From: G965233625 sp965233625 | Lineage (GTDB): Bacteria; Planctomycetota; Planctomycetia; Pirellulales; Pirellulaceae | Length of the DNA stretch: 64,000 nt | Direction of reading: 5' to 3' | Assembly: GCA_965233625.1 (NCBI GenBank) | Contig: OZ247499.1 | Coordinates: 3,720,001 to 3,784,000, forward strand | Shown: positions 52,520 to 61,718 of the stretch, piece by piece | How the letters are laid out: each line of letters opens with the position of its first letter | Position numbering within the stretch: position 1 is the first letter of the stretch | The notes under the pieces: model-generated | Databases searched by the model: none | The model's input: only the letters and a program-made list of their open reading frames with translations | Told to the model about the DNA's origin: nothing | Made by a program: the position numbers and the translations under genes

Positions 52520-53779
52520 GTGAAACGCGATCATCAATGCAACCGGGTGGATCATCTATTGGCGCGCCGGAGTTTCTTGGCAGGCGCCACGGCTGCCGGT
52601 GTCTTAGGCGCCGGAGTGAATCTTTCCGCCCAGACAAAACAGTTGCAGAAGACCGGCAGAAAGATTCTGCAGATCTACCTGCAAGGCGGCGTGAGTCAAC
52701 TTGAATCCTGGGACCCCAAACCCGGCACGAAATACGGCGGGCCGTTCCGTTCGATTCAGACATCGGTGCCGGGGACCAGGATTTCAGAACTGCTGCCGCA
52801 TACCGCTCAGCGGATGCACCGGCTTTCGATAGTCCGCAGTTTGAACAGCGGGATCAGCGATCACCGTAAGGGAATGGAATACATTGAACGCGGCCGCCCC
52901 ACCGGCAACTTTCCGTATTTAGGCGCCGTGGCGTCGAAGTACCTGACACCGCAGGAAGCAACACTGCCCGGCTACATCCACATCAGCACACGTGGAATCA
53001 AAGGCGATACCGCTGCCTTCCTGGGCGCCCGCCACGCCGAACTGCTGCTGGAAGGTGTTAAAGCTCCCAACAATCTGAATCTGCCAGCAGGCATCAGCCG
53101 GGAGATGCACGAAGAACGCGAGAGCCTGCGCCGGCAGTTTGATAAACAGTTCACCGCGCGGCGGCCCAAGGCGGAGCTTGCCACTTACGACGCGGCCTTC
53201 CGGCAAGCCGATATGTTGATGGCGCGGAAGAAAATCTTCGAAGCCGGCGCCGCTGACAAAGACCTGTCACGCTACGGTACGCACGCGTTTGCACGTTATT
53301 GCCTGTTGGCCCGCACACTGCTGGAAAACGGCGCCACCTGCGTGAAGGTTACGCATCATGGCTACGACACGCACGCGGAGAATTTCAACTTTCACATGGA
53401 GCAGCTCGAAGAATTCGACAAGCCATTCTCGCTGTTGCTCGATGATCTGCACGACCGCGGCCTGCTGGAAAACACGCTGGTGCTGATCTGTTCCGAGATG
53501 GGCCGCACGCCCAAAATCAATGTAAAGTACGGACGCGACCACTGGGGCAAAGCCTGGTCCACCGTATTAGGCGGCTGCGGTGTTCAGCCCGGCGCCGTCA
53601 TCGGCCGCACCAGCGACGATGGGACGGAAGTGGTGGATCGCGAAGTCGACTCGGGGCACCTGTTTCACACCTATCTGCGGGCCGTCGGCATCGATTCCGT
53701 CGCCGATCACGATCTGCCCGGCAGGTCGATCCCCATCGGCGATCCCGCCGCCCACGCGATTAAGGAGCTGCTGGCATGA
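52520..53779 (+). CDS. DUF1501 protein
   Basis: The 419-aa protein begins with GTG, preceded by a purine-rich AGGGGGA. An N-terminal Tat-like segment (LARRSFLAGATAAGVLGAG) suggests export in folded form. DUF1501 motifs follow: LQIYLQGGVSQLESWDPKPG, ICSEMGRTPKIN and DHWGKAWSTVLGG. The family belongs to the alkaline-phosphatase/sulfatase superfamily. It overlaps the next gene by 4 bases. Confidence 0.92.
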   Translation: MKRDHQCNRVDHLLARRSFLAGATAAGVLGAGVNLSAQTKQLQKTGRKILQIYLQGGVSQLESWDPKPGTKYGGPFRSIQTSVPGTRISELLPHTAQRMHRLSIVRSLNSGISDHRKGMEYIERGRPTGNFPYLGAVASKYLTPQEATLPGYIHISTRGIKGDTAAFLGARHAELLLEGVKAPNNLNLPAGISREMHEERESLRRQFDKQFTARRPKAELATYDAAFRQADMLMARKKIFEAGAADKDLSRYGTHAFARYCLLARTLLENGATCVKVTHHGYDTHAENFNFHMEQLEEFDKPFSLLLDDLHDRGLLENTLVLICSEMGRTPKINVKYGRDHWGKAWSTVLGGCGVQPGAVIGRTSDDGTEVVDREVDSGHLFHTYLRAVGIDSVADHDLPGRSIPIGDPAAHAIKELLA

Positions 53780-54837
53780 AAACCGATGAAAAACAGAAAC
53801 CAGCCTCCCGCGCGAAAATCGACTTCAAACAAACGCACGAAATATTACAACTGCCGCACAACACGCCGTTAACAACGCTGCGCTGCGATCCCGCCGGGCA
53901 GTTTATTGCGGCCGGCGCCCAGGATCTGGATGTGCATCTGTGGCGGCTTGACGAAGGCATGAAGCAGCAGGGCGCCAAGCAGACGCTGAAAGGCCATGAT
54001 AGCTGGGTCCGTCATATCGCGTTTTCACCTGACTCCCGCCGCATGTACACGGCCTGCTGGGGCGGCGCGGTGAAGGCCTGGGACATCACTGCCGATGAGC
54101 CAAAGCAGATCTACAGCCTCGCAGCACACGAAGGCGCCGCCCGCTGGGTCAGTGTCAGCCCGGACGGCAAACAACTGGCAACGTGCGGTAATGACCTGCT
54201 GGTGAAGATCTGGAAAGCTGCCGATGGCGCCAAAGTCAATGAGTTAAAGGGGCATGAAAGGCACGTCTATGGCACCGCGTTTCATCCCAGCGGCACGCAC
54301 ATCGTATCGCAGGACCTGATAAGCAACGTAAAGGTGTGGGAACTGGCAACCGGCAAGGCGGAACGTAGTTTCACCGCCAAAATGATGACCGGCTACGATA
54401 AGAAGTTCGCCGCGGATATGGGCGGCAGCCGCGATCTGCACATCCGCGCCGATGGAGCGCAGTGGGCCAGCGCCGGCATTACCAAACTCACCAACGGCTT
54501 CGCCGGTATCCACGACCCCATCATCGTTGTCTTCGACTGGAAGACCGGCGAAGTTGTGGATCAGTTCGTTGCCGCCGGGAACTTCAAAGGCATCGCCTGG
54601 GGCGTGCGGTTTCACCCGCAGGGATTTATCATCGGCGCCGGCGCCCAGAATAACGGCAAAGGTGAGCTCTGGTTCTATCAACCTGGCAACAGCAAGCCCG
54701 TCCATACAGTCAAGCTCTCCAGCGCCGCACGGGCGCTGGACTTTGTGGACGAAAGCCGCCTCGCCGTCGCTCATGCCGACGGTAAGGTGCGACTGTACGC
54801 CATGACGCCCAAGACGGAAACGGACGCCAAAAGCTAA
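53776..54837 (+). CDS. WD40-repeat protein
   Basis: The 353-aa protein has four to five WD40-type repeats, each with a DxxVxxW or GxxVKxW end: GAQDLDVHLWRLDEG, TACWGGAVKAWDI, GNDLLVKIWKA and QDLISNVKVWEL. Its ATG overlaps the DUF1501 stop (ATGA), so it is coupled. It has no signal peptide, so it may be cytoplasmic and bind partners. It converges on the esterase gene, with the two stop codons overlapping. Confidence 0.85.
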   Translation: MKTDEKQKPASRAKIDFKQTHEILQLPHNTPLTTLRCDPAGQFIAAGAQDLDVHLWRLDEGMKQQGAKQTLKGHDSWVRHIAFSPDSRRMYTACWGGAVKAWDITADEPKQIYSLAAHEGAARWVSVSPDGKQLATCGNDLLVKIWKAADGAKVNELKGHERHVYGTAFHPSGTHIVSQDLISNVKVWELATGKAERSFTAKMMTGYDKKFAADMGGSRDLHIRADGAQWASAGITKLTNGFAGIHDPIIVVFDWKTGEVVDQFVAAGNFKGIAWGVRFHPQGFIIGAGAQNNGKGELWFYQPGNSKPVHTVKLSSAARALDFVDESRLAVAHADGKVRLYAMTPKTETDAKS

Positions 54838-56648
54838 TTGGCCGTTGCTGTTGCTTCAAGACGCGTTTTTAGGGCTTCCGCCGCCTGCGTCTTTAAGACC
54901 TTGATAGCCGCTGAGTTCTTCTCGCGGCCTTCCGGGTCACTGTGCGAAACTTCCGCCGCAAACGGAATATCGTCGGTGCGGAAACTGTGAAGCGGCTGCC
55001 ACGGGATGCCATCTACCTTCAGATTTCCCATCGGCGCCCGCGCCCAGCCATAGCGGACAGCAGTGGGCGATTTTACGAGCGGGCTGGACACAAGGATCTG
55101 GCGGTTCTGCAACTGTTTGTCTTTCACCCGGACGGCTTCCGCCTGAGCCATGTAGAAGACGCCCGAGTCATCCGCGATCGAGAAACCTTCTATCTCTGAG
55201 CCAAAGTCATCGGGTCGCACCGGGCGGTCGAAGGTCAACAGCATCGCGTCGCTATCAGGCTTAGCGGAAACCAGCGCGGCGGTATCCCACACGATATCTT
55301 CCATGCCATACACCGTTTTCAGCGCCCAGCGGGCCGTGCGGAGGCCCAGTTCTTTTTTCTTCTTCGTGTGTAGCTGCGGAATTTTCTGGTCATACGCGGG
55401 AATAAAGACAGAGTATTTCGTGTTGCCGGCATCCAGCAGTCCGAGCCGCTGCGATTCGCGGATATAGGCGCCCGTAGATAGCCCCTGCTGCTCGAAGTTC
55501 AGGCGTGTCTGCGCCTGGCCGCCGGCGCAGAGTCCGATAATGGCGACGGGCAGTTCCGCATTGTTAAAGTCTTCACGCCAGCCTTCGATCATGAGTTTCA
55601 TCAGCGTGCGGTAGAACTTCGGCTTACAGCTGGTGTTCATCATCGCGTTGTTAAAGCCCTGATGAAACGCTACGCCCTTGATGTTCAACCCTTTGAAAAC
55701 GCCGAACATGCCGTTGTAGCACGATGCGGCGTCGCTGGGACTGCGGCCCGGCACCGACCAGGTGCGGATGCTGCCATCGGGCTTGCGTGGTTCGCGGCGC
55801 CTGGATGTAACGCCCTTCGCTTTGTCAGCAGCGACCTGCTTCCGCCATCGCTCGTGGGCGGCTTCCCATTTTTCCATCTGTGCCTGCAGGAATTCTTTTT
55901 CGCTGAACTCAGCACGCCGTGCGTCGACCCACTTCAAGTACTCCGCCGCCTGCGGATCGTCCGCAAACTTATGACGCGGAACCAGACTTTCGAGCGAGGC
56001 GCCGCCGCGTGAATTGTCGATGATGCCAATGGGAATCTGTAAGGCGCGCTGCAACCTTGAGCCAAAGATATAGCCGATAGCGCCCATCTCTAAAGCGGTT
56101 TCCGGGGTAACCACCTTCCAGTTCTTGTCCGGGTCATCCTGGTTATTGATGAATTCGTCCTTCAGGTCGGTCTCCACATATTCAGATTCAGCGCCGGAAC
56201 GGATGCGGATGTGCCGCATCAAGGGCAGATGCGCCATCGATGCTTCAAACGGCGCCTGGTAAACAGCGCGGAGCGCAAACGCCATATTACTCTGACCGTT
56301 CATCACCCATACGTCGCCGATGAGAATGTTCTGCATCTCAACTGCGTCGTCGCCGTTTTGCACCTTTAACTTCAGACCTTGGCGATTAGCAGGCTGCGCT
56401 TTGAAAACAACTTCCCACCGCCCGTCTGGCGCCGCGGCTTTGCTGCTTGCTGCTGATTCTCCTAGTGACACGTTAACGTCACTCCCTACGGGAGCCCAGC
56501 CCCAGACTTTGATGGGCTTATCCCGCTGCAGCACCATGTTGCTGCGAAAAATGCCGTGCACTTTGAGGGAATTGTCCGCATGCGCCGCTGTGGCGGTACA
56601 GAGCATGGCGATTGAAGCTACGCAAGATATCATTATCCGCCGGTTCAT
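54834..56648 (-). CDS. Sialate O-acetylesterase-like protein
   Basis: The 604-aa protein has a signal peptide (about residues 1-24), then a beta-sandwich region with FRSNMVLQRDKPIKVWGWA and an SGNH-type domain beginning GDVWVMNGQSNMAF, where Ser is the candidate nucleophile. NSRGGASLESLVPR and NIKGVAFHQGFNNAM lie in the domain. The common GQSN-start motif is intact and the middle carries a charged insert (EFSEKEFLQAQMEKWEAAHERWRKQ). It probably removes acetyl groups from glycans. Confidence 0.85.
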   Translation of the reverse strand: MNRRIMISCVASIAMLCTATAAHADNSLKVHGIFRSNMVLQRDKPIKVWGWAPVGSDVNVSLGESAASSKAAAPDGRWEVVFKAQPANRQGLKLKVQNGDDAVEMQNILIGDVWVMNGQSNMAFALRAVYQAPFEASMAHLPLMRHIRIRSGAESEYVETDLKDEFINNQDDPDKNWKVVTPETALEMGAIGYIFGSRLQRALQIPIGIIDNSRGGASLESLVPRHKFADDPQAAEYLKWVDARRAEFSEKEFLQAQMEKWEAAHERWRKQVAADKAKGVTSRRREPRKPDGSIRTWSVPGRSPSDAASCYNGMFGVFKGLNIKGVAFHQGFNNAMMNTSCKPKFYRTLMKLMIEGWREDFNNAELPVAIIGLCAGGQAQTRLNFEQQGLSTGAYIRESQRLGLLDAGNTKYSVFIPAYDQKIPQLHTKKKKELGLRTARWALKTVYGMEDIVWDTAALVSAKPDSDAMLLTFDRPVRPDDFGSEIEGFSIADDSGVFYMAQAEAVRVKDKQLQNRQILVSSPLVKSPTAVRYGWARAPMGNLKVDGIPWQPLHSFRTDDIPFAAEVSHSDPEGREKNSAAIKVLKTQAAEALKTRLEATATAN

Positions 56649-56753
56649 CTGAAGTCTCTCCCTTCAACGCATTATCACCCGGAGGCCTAGCAGGAATGCG
56701 TTCATGGTAGCAGACGAAAGCCAGCGATGTTGACCACAGATGCTACTTACAGG

Positions 56754-59700
56754 CTAGTCGCTGAGTGGAATTTGCCGGTGGTATTCCAGCCGGATTTTGA
56801 GAACACGCACCTGCGTTTCCTGCTCGGCAAAAGCTGACCGCGTGGCTAACAGACTGGCAGCCGATACGTACCCCTGTTCGCTTAATCTGGTCTGCCGTTG
56901 AAGGTCGCTTCGCGCCTTTTCGAGCTTCACCGTAGCAGCGTCTAATAAGGCTTCGAGAATCTTTATCGTCGCCTGGCGCTGCTCGCCGGAGACTGGCGGT
57001 GTTAACAGCTCAACTTCGTCCGTAATTGCGGCGCCTTCTAAACGCGTGCCCGTAGGAACGCCAAGGCGGGCCTTCGGCGCCTTATAGTAAGCCAGCAATG
57101 CTTCAAGCCTAGCTACGTCCGCCGCTGTACGGGACGCTGTCTGCTCTTCCTGCAGAACAGACTTTAATTCGCCTTCGCCTTGTTCAAACCGCAACTTTGC
57201 GAATTTGCTCATCTGCTGCTGAAGTGCAAGCCGCTTGCGAGACGCGTCGAGACGGATCTGCACAATGGTGGTCACCAGCGTCCGGTCATCCTCAGCCGAC
57301 GGAAGCGGTTTCTTTCCAAGCTTTATGTAATACGCGATCAACTGCTCGACACATGCAATTTCCTCTGTTGTTTCGCCCAAAGCGACCTGGGCTGGAGGCA
57401 GTTCAGAGGCTGGGGCTTCGCCCGTTTTAATGCGTTGTTTGACCATCTCGCAAAGCCGCTGTTGCGATAGAAGCTGCTGGCGGGCGGCTTCCCGCTTCTC
57501 GACCAACAGGTCAATAGAAGTCATCCGTTGCAACTCAAGCTCCTTCTTGAGGCTTTCATCCTTCGCGAAGCCTATCGTCCGTAACTTCTGGTTGATCGCT
57601 CTCAACCGTTGTCCAAGTGAGACAGCGACATTCGCCGCATCGATAACCGGCTGGTCGCCTACACGGCTTGTACGCCAGGCGGCTGTGACGATTTCGGGGC
57701 GGAATCCCATACCATTCGCCACTGGCAGACCGGCGTCTGCACCGGACTTGCCGCGTGTGGCGGATGCACTCCTGGCGGGCGTCAGGTGACAGATTGTGTC
57801 ACCAGATTTAATCACCGCAGGTCCAAGCGGGATAACCCAGGTAATGACGCCATCAAACGGCGCAAGTACGATGACCCGTTGTGTAGGTTTGGCCGTCTCT
57901 GTCTTGGCTTGATCAAGCTGTTTGCGAAGCTTTGCGACCGTGACCTGCGAGATACGAAGTGACGACTCTGCGTCCTTTATCTTTGCCTGTGCCAGATCCG
58001 CCCGTAAGCGTTCCTGCTGACGCAGCGATTCCAGGTCGCTTTCTTCAGCTTCAATAGGCAGTTTGGCTTCTTTTATCGCAGCCGTCGCCCGCACCAGTTC
58101 CTGCGCGGCCGTTTCAACGGTGGCATCGGATACGGCCTTCAGCTTTTGCAGCCTCTGCTGATTTTCGTAATGGTTGGCGGCGATTTTCCGGGTTGCTTCC
58201 AGGCTCTCCAGGTTGGCTCTGTTGGCTTGGATACGTTTCTCAATCGCATTCTGTTTGGCCTTACCAGAAGCATCCAGCTGCGACTCGGCGCGTTTCAGAC
58301 CTTCAACCTGGCTCTTGTAAGTATTAGCCTTCTGCTCAGCCGCTTGCAGTGTCCATTCTAGACGCGTCAGTGCATATTCGGCCTGCTGTTGATTCTTCCC
58401 GTCTTTTTCCGGTTGGACGGCCAATATCTGGACAATCAAGTCGCCTTTGCGGATGAACGAATTTTCGGCAACTCTTTCACCCATCCGGGCAATCCTGCCT
58501 TTGATGGGCGAAGTGATGACGACCTCTGACGTTGCTGGTTCCGCCGGTGTTTTCGGCGTGTCGCGCTTCGTTGTTTCCGTGGTACGACGCCAGACGAAAT
58601 CCCGCAGCCGCGCGGCTTCTGGGGGAGACGCGGCGCCGGCGTCGAAAGAAGTGGCGCCCCGTAGTACGCCGTCGCTCAATCGCAGGGTGATGGCCCCGGA
58701 CTGGTCTTCTCCCAGGCGCCAGCGGCCGTTATAGCGGCGTTGCAGTCGCGACCATTCCAGGTGCAGCACCCCGCGGCGACCACCTGCGCTGGTGAACGAA
58801 CCGCTGTACCAGCCCGTTGCTTCTGCGGAAGATTGCAGGCTGACATCACGCCAGCTTTCACCTTTCCAGGTTCCCGTGATGTTCGCAGGCTGTGTCCCCA
58901 CCACCGCGGCGAAGCCCAGACCTGCTAAAACAATCAATGACACCATGATCCAGATTCCTTGACGATGAAGTTGAAGAGACTGCCAGAACGAAGCGACGCC
59001 CGGTCGAGATGGGGATGTCTTGCGGGCGGGTGTGACCGTTCCAGGCGCAAGTTGCGGCTCAGCCACGAAGGTGGGTTGTTGTAGATGGGCGAGATAGTCT
59101 TCCAGCAGCTGCGCGACTTCCGCCGCCGTCTGGAAACGGCCGCTGCGGTCTTTGCACATCAGGCGCCGGATAAAGCTGCACAGCCATTCAGGAATCTCCG
59201 CATTGATTTCGCGGATTGGCTGCGGTTCGTTGTCGGTGATCTGCCGGAGCATGCCGTAAGCGGCTTCAGCGCGGAAGGGCGGCCGGCCGGTGCATGCGGT
59301 GTAAAGAACGCTGCCCATGCTGAACAGATCGCTGCGGGCGTCTACAGATTCGCCCCGCGCCTGTTCGGGCGACATGTATTGTGGTGTTCCCGCAATGCCG
59401 CCGGTCTGGGTCATCGAAGCGTCGTCGATGGCGCGGGCAACGCCAAAGTCCGTGATCCACAGCCGTTCGATCCCTTCATTCAGTAGGATGTTGGCGGGCT
59501 TAATATCGCGGTGAACCAGTCCCTGTTCATGTGCGGCGGCCAGACCGGCTGCGATCTGACGGCCGATGCGGACCACCTCCAGCGGCGAAAGCGGGCCACT
59601 TTCGTCAATCCGCTTCTGCAGACTAGGGCCGCGTGCATAGGGCATCACCAGGTAAGGCAGACCGTTGGCTTCCGAAACGCCGTAGGTATCTATGACGTTG

Positions 59701-60182
59701 TCGTGGGTGATGGCCGCAGCCGCGCGGGCTTCGCGCTGAAAACGTATCCGCGCGGGACCACTGCCGGCCAGATGGGGCGCCATGACTTTGATGGCCACAA
59801 CGCGCCGCAGCGACTTGTCGAATCCTTTCAGCACCGCGCCCATTCCGCCCACGCCCACGACGCCGCTGATTTCATAATCATCAATGCGGCCTAACATCTC
59901 CGGGTCGTCCGTCGGCGCCAGCGAATCGAGCACGCCGCGCACTCCGGGGACGGGCTTCACCGCAAGTTCGAGCAGGCCGGCGCCACTGGAAGTTGCACCC
60001 TGGCAGAATTCCACCGCGTGCTGCCAGGTAACAGGGTCGGCCGCGCGATCTTGCAACTCCTGCTGGCAGGTCTCGCAGTGGCTGAGATGTTCTTCCAGCG
60101 CCGCAGCTTCTTCTTCGCCAAGTTGATCTTCCAGGTAACCTTCGATGCGATGGACGTCGCATACACCGTCTGTCTGTTTCAT
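56754..60182 (-). CDS. Ser/Thr protein kinase fused to anti-sigma zinc motif and HlyD-like adaptor
   Basis: The 1142-aa protein (ATG at 60182, five bases after the sigma-factor stop) starts with a zinc anti-sigma motif, HLSHCETC (residues 32-39, H-x3-C-x2-C). A Pkn2-type kinase follows (about 103-370): GVGGMG glycine loop, VVAIKVM Lys, VHRDIKPANILL and TDFGVAR. A transmembrane helix is at about 410-430 (IWIMVSLIVLAGLGFAAVVG). Outside are a beta-sandwich (TGTWKGESW), then VVITSPIKGRIARMGERV, a coiled coil and VIVLAPFDGVITWVIPLG, the split lipoyl halves of a HlyD/membrane fusion protein, and a second long coiled coil. Signal likely enters through the outside part. Confidence 0.88.
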   Translation of the reverse strand: MKQTDGVCDVHRIEGYLEDQLGEEEAAALEEHLSHCETCQQELQDRAADPVTWQHAVEFCQGATSSGAGLLELAVKPVPGVRGVLDSLAPTDDPEMLGRIDDYEISGVVGVGGMGAVLKGFDKSLRRVVAIKVMAPHLAGSGPARIRFQREARAAAAITHDNVIDTYGVSEANGLPYLVMPYARGPSLQKRIDESGPLSPLEVVRIGRQIAAGLAAAHEQGLVHRDIKPANILLNEGIERLWITDFGVARAIDDASMTQTGGIAGTPQYMSPEQARGESVDARSDLFSMGSVLYTACTGRPPFRAEAAYGMLRQITDNEPQPIREINAEIPEWLCSFIRRLMCKDRSGRFQTAAEVAQLLEDYLAHLQQPTFVAEPQLAPGTVTPARKTSPSRPGVASFWQSLQLHRQGIWIMVSLIVLAGLGFAAVVGTQPANITGTWKGESWRDVSLQSSAEATGWYSGSFTSAGGRRGVLHLEWSRLQRRYNGRWRLGEDQSGAITLRLSDGVLRGATSFDAGAASPPEAARLRDFVWRRTTETTKRDTPKTPAEPATSEVVITSPIKGRIARMGERVAENSFIRKGDLIVQILAVQPEKDGKNQQQAEYALTRLEWTLQAAEQKANTYKSQVEGLKRAESQLDASGKAKQNAIEKRIQANRANLESLEATRKIAANHYENQQRLQKLKAVSDATVETAAQELVRATAAIKEAKLPIEAEESDLESLRQQERLRADLAQAKIKDAESSLRISQVTVAKLRKQLDQAKTETAKPTQRVIVLAPFDGVITWVIPLGPAVIKSGDTICHLTPARSASATRGKSGADAGLPVANGMGFRPEIVTAAWRTSRVGDQPVIDAANVAVSLGQRLRAINQKLRTIGFAKDESLKKELELQRMTSIDLLVEKREAARQQLLSQQRLCEMVKQRIKTGEAPASELPPAQVALGETTEEIACVEQLIAYYIKLGKKPLPSAEDDRTLVTTIVQIRLDASRKRLALQQQMSKFAKLRFEQGEGELKSVLQEEQTASRTAADVARLEALLAYYKAPKARLGVPTGTRLEGAAITDEVELLTPPVSGEQRQATIKILEALLDAATVKLEKARSDLQRQTRLSEQGYVSAASLLATRSAFAEQETQVRVLKIRLEYHRQIPLSD

Positions 60183-60186
60183 AGGA

Positions 60187-60795
60187 CTACCCTGCACCTG
60201 TACTTAGTTGTTCAAGCTGCTTTACGGCGTTGCGGATGCGTCGCATGACCCGGCTGCGTGCGGCGTAAACACTGCCAGTGGAAATCTCCAGCACGGCTGC
60301 CACACGTTCGATTGGGGTCTGCTGAAGCACCGAAAGTTCAAAGGCCAACCAGGTCGACTCCTGCACTTCGCCTTGTACAGCGGCCGCCGCGCGCTGGAAC
60401 AGTTCGCGGCGATATTCAAGTTCGATCAACGCGGCGCTGCCGGTATCGCTGTCCGGTATTGCGCCCAGTTGCTGATTCATGCCGGTGCCGCCCGTGGCCC
60501 GGTCACGCGGCTGCCGTGTTAGGGCTTTGAGAATTGCATTGCGAGTAATACGGCTGAGCCAGTGGCGGAATTTTGACTGTTTATCTTTCTTCTCAAAGCG
60601 GTCGACGGCGGAAGCCACCGACATCAGCACCTGCTGAACCAGGTCCAGCGCGTCTGCGTGCTGCAGACCTTTTGCCCGGGCCACGCGGAAAATCACCGGC
60701 CGGTAGATCTGCTCAAACTGCTGCCAGGCGTCGCGATTGAGTGGATCACGGACCAGGGAAATCAGGCTATCGCTGGTTTCGGGATATTCGGGCAC
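60187..60795 (-). CDS. ECF sigma factor next to the kinase gene
   Basis: The 202-aa protein begins with GTG. Region 2 has LNRDAWQQFEQIYRPVIFRVARAKG and ALDLVQQVLMSVASAVDRFEKK; region 4 has QESTWLAFELSVLQQTPIERVAAVLEISTGSVYAARSRVMRRIRNAVKQ, the helix-turn-helix. It is an ECF-type factor of the group linked to Ser/Thr kinases in planctomycetes. The kinase start lies five bases after its stop, so the kinase, which carries an anti-sigma zinc motif, is probably its regulator. Which promoters it reads is unknown. Confidence 0.88.
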   Translation of the reverse strand: MPEYPETSDSLISLVRDPLNRDAWQQFEQIYRPVIFRVARAKGLQHADALDLVQQVLMSVASAVDRFEKKDKQSKFRHWLSRITRNAILKALTRQPRDRATGGTGMNQQLGAIPDSDTGSAALIELEYRRELFQRAAAAVQGEVQESTWLAFELSVLQQTPIERVAAVLEISTGSVYAARSRVMRRIRNAVKQLEQLSTGAG

Positions 60796-60940
60796 GCTTG
60801 TCTCTGTATCCGGCCAGTGGCTGCGTCCTGCGGTTGTATGTAATGTAATTAATCCACAGCCCCGCTCATTCTGACACAGAAAATAGAAATAGCCGGGAAT
60901 AATTCCGCCTGGGTGCGAGAGGAAGGATGCTGAGATTTCA

Positions 60941-60959
60941 CACTAACCCGAAGCGCGAG
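60941..60959 (+). repeat. Fragment of an NPKRERG terminal repeat
   Basis: CACTAACCCGAAGCGCGAG stops abruptly and is followed by TTTTGAAGTTGCACAC and the full copy D. The same bases TTTTGAAGTTGCACA also precede copy A, so the fragment may mark a second insertion or recombination beside copy D. Confidence 0.7.
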
Positions 60960-60972
60960 TTTTGAAGTTGCA

Positions 60973-61113
60973 CACTAACCCGAAGCGCAAGCGAGGGGCG
61001 TTTGATTTGGAGCCGAAAACAACGGTTTTTGGCCGCATTTCGCTGAAAGGGTGGACTTCAACCGGCGGTGCGTTTCAGCTTCCGGCGTCCCTCGCTCGCG
61101 CTTCGGGTTAGTG
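60973..61113 (+). repeat. NPKRERG repeat, copy D (141 bp)
   Basis: Starts CACTAACCCGAAGCGCAAGC (one change in the terminal repeat), the interior includes GTTTGATTTGGAGCCGAAAA and CTTCAACCGGCGGTGCG, and it ends in the inverted repeat with AGTG. It lies in the gap between the sigma-factor and DUF3592-like genes, which diverge. Confidence 0.9.
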
Positions 61114-61192
61114 TTCTGTTTTTTGAATTAAGCATTAGAGTTGCATCTACCAACTGCTGCCCGGATAACTTTTAGCTAACTGCAGAAGACTC

Positions 61193-61660
61193 ATGATCGA
61201 AAACAGCCGTCGCCAACGAGAGCTTCAGTGGACCTATAAGGTCGGCGTCCGTTGCTTTATATCCCTTTTCGCCATCTTTCTGACGGGCACTGCGGCGGTG
61301 ATGCTTTACCAGACCATGTCGCTACGAATCCGTGGCGTGAGGACGACGGCGCATTGCATGCGGACATCCTCGGAACTGCATCGTAACGGAAGGACAACAA
61401 CCCGCGTTCATTATCTGCACCTGGTGTTTCAGGGAGAAAATGGCGAGTCGCATTCCGCAAAAATCGATGCGTCCTACACGGGCGTATCCGCCGGCAAAGA
61501 TGTGCCGGTTCTCTACGATCCGGCGCAGCCATCTGAGGTTCAGGTGGATCACATACTGCAAATTTACGGCTATCCCATCGTGATATTATGCACCCTGTTG
61601 TTCTTTAGTTATGTCATGTTCCGTGCGATGGGAAGCACCTGGAAACAACTTAACGCTTAG
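61193..61660 (+). CDS. DUF3592-like membrane protein
   Basis: The 155-aa protein has two transmembrane helices (about residues 19-40 and 127-145) around a soluble loop with VHYLHLVFQGENGESHSAKID and VPVLYDPAQPSEVQVD. The loop pattern YxPxxPxxVxVD matches DUF3592, a family of membrane proteins without a known function. It lies 58 bp upstream of the second GntP gene, so the two may be cotranscribed. Confidence 0.75.
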   Translation: MIENSRRQRELQWTYKVGVRCFISLFAIFLTGTAAVMLYQTMSLRIRGVRTTAHCMRTSSELHRNGRTTTRVHYLHLVFQGENGESHSAKIDASYTGVSAGKDVPVLYDPAQPSEVQVDHILQIYGYPIVILCTLLFFSYVMFRAMGSTWKQLNA

Positions 61661-61718
61661 CTGTTGCCACTATGGTATTGTGTTGCCTTGTTATGCTTTG
61701 TACTGACAAGGAAACATT

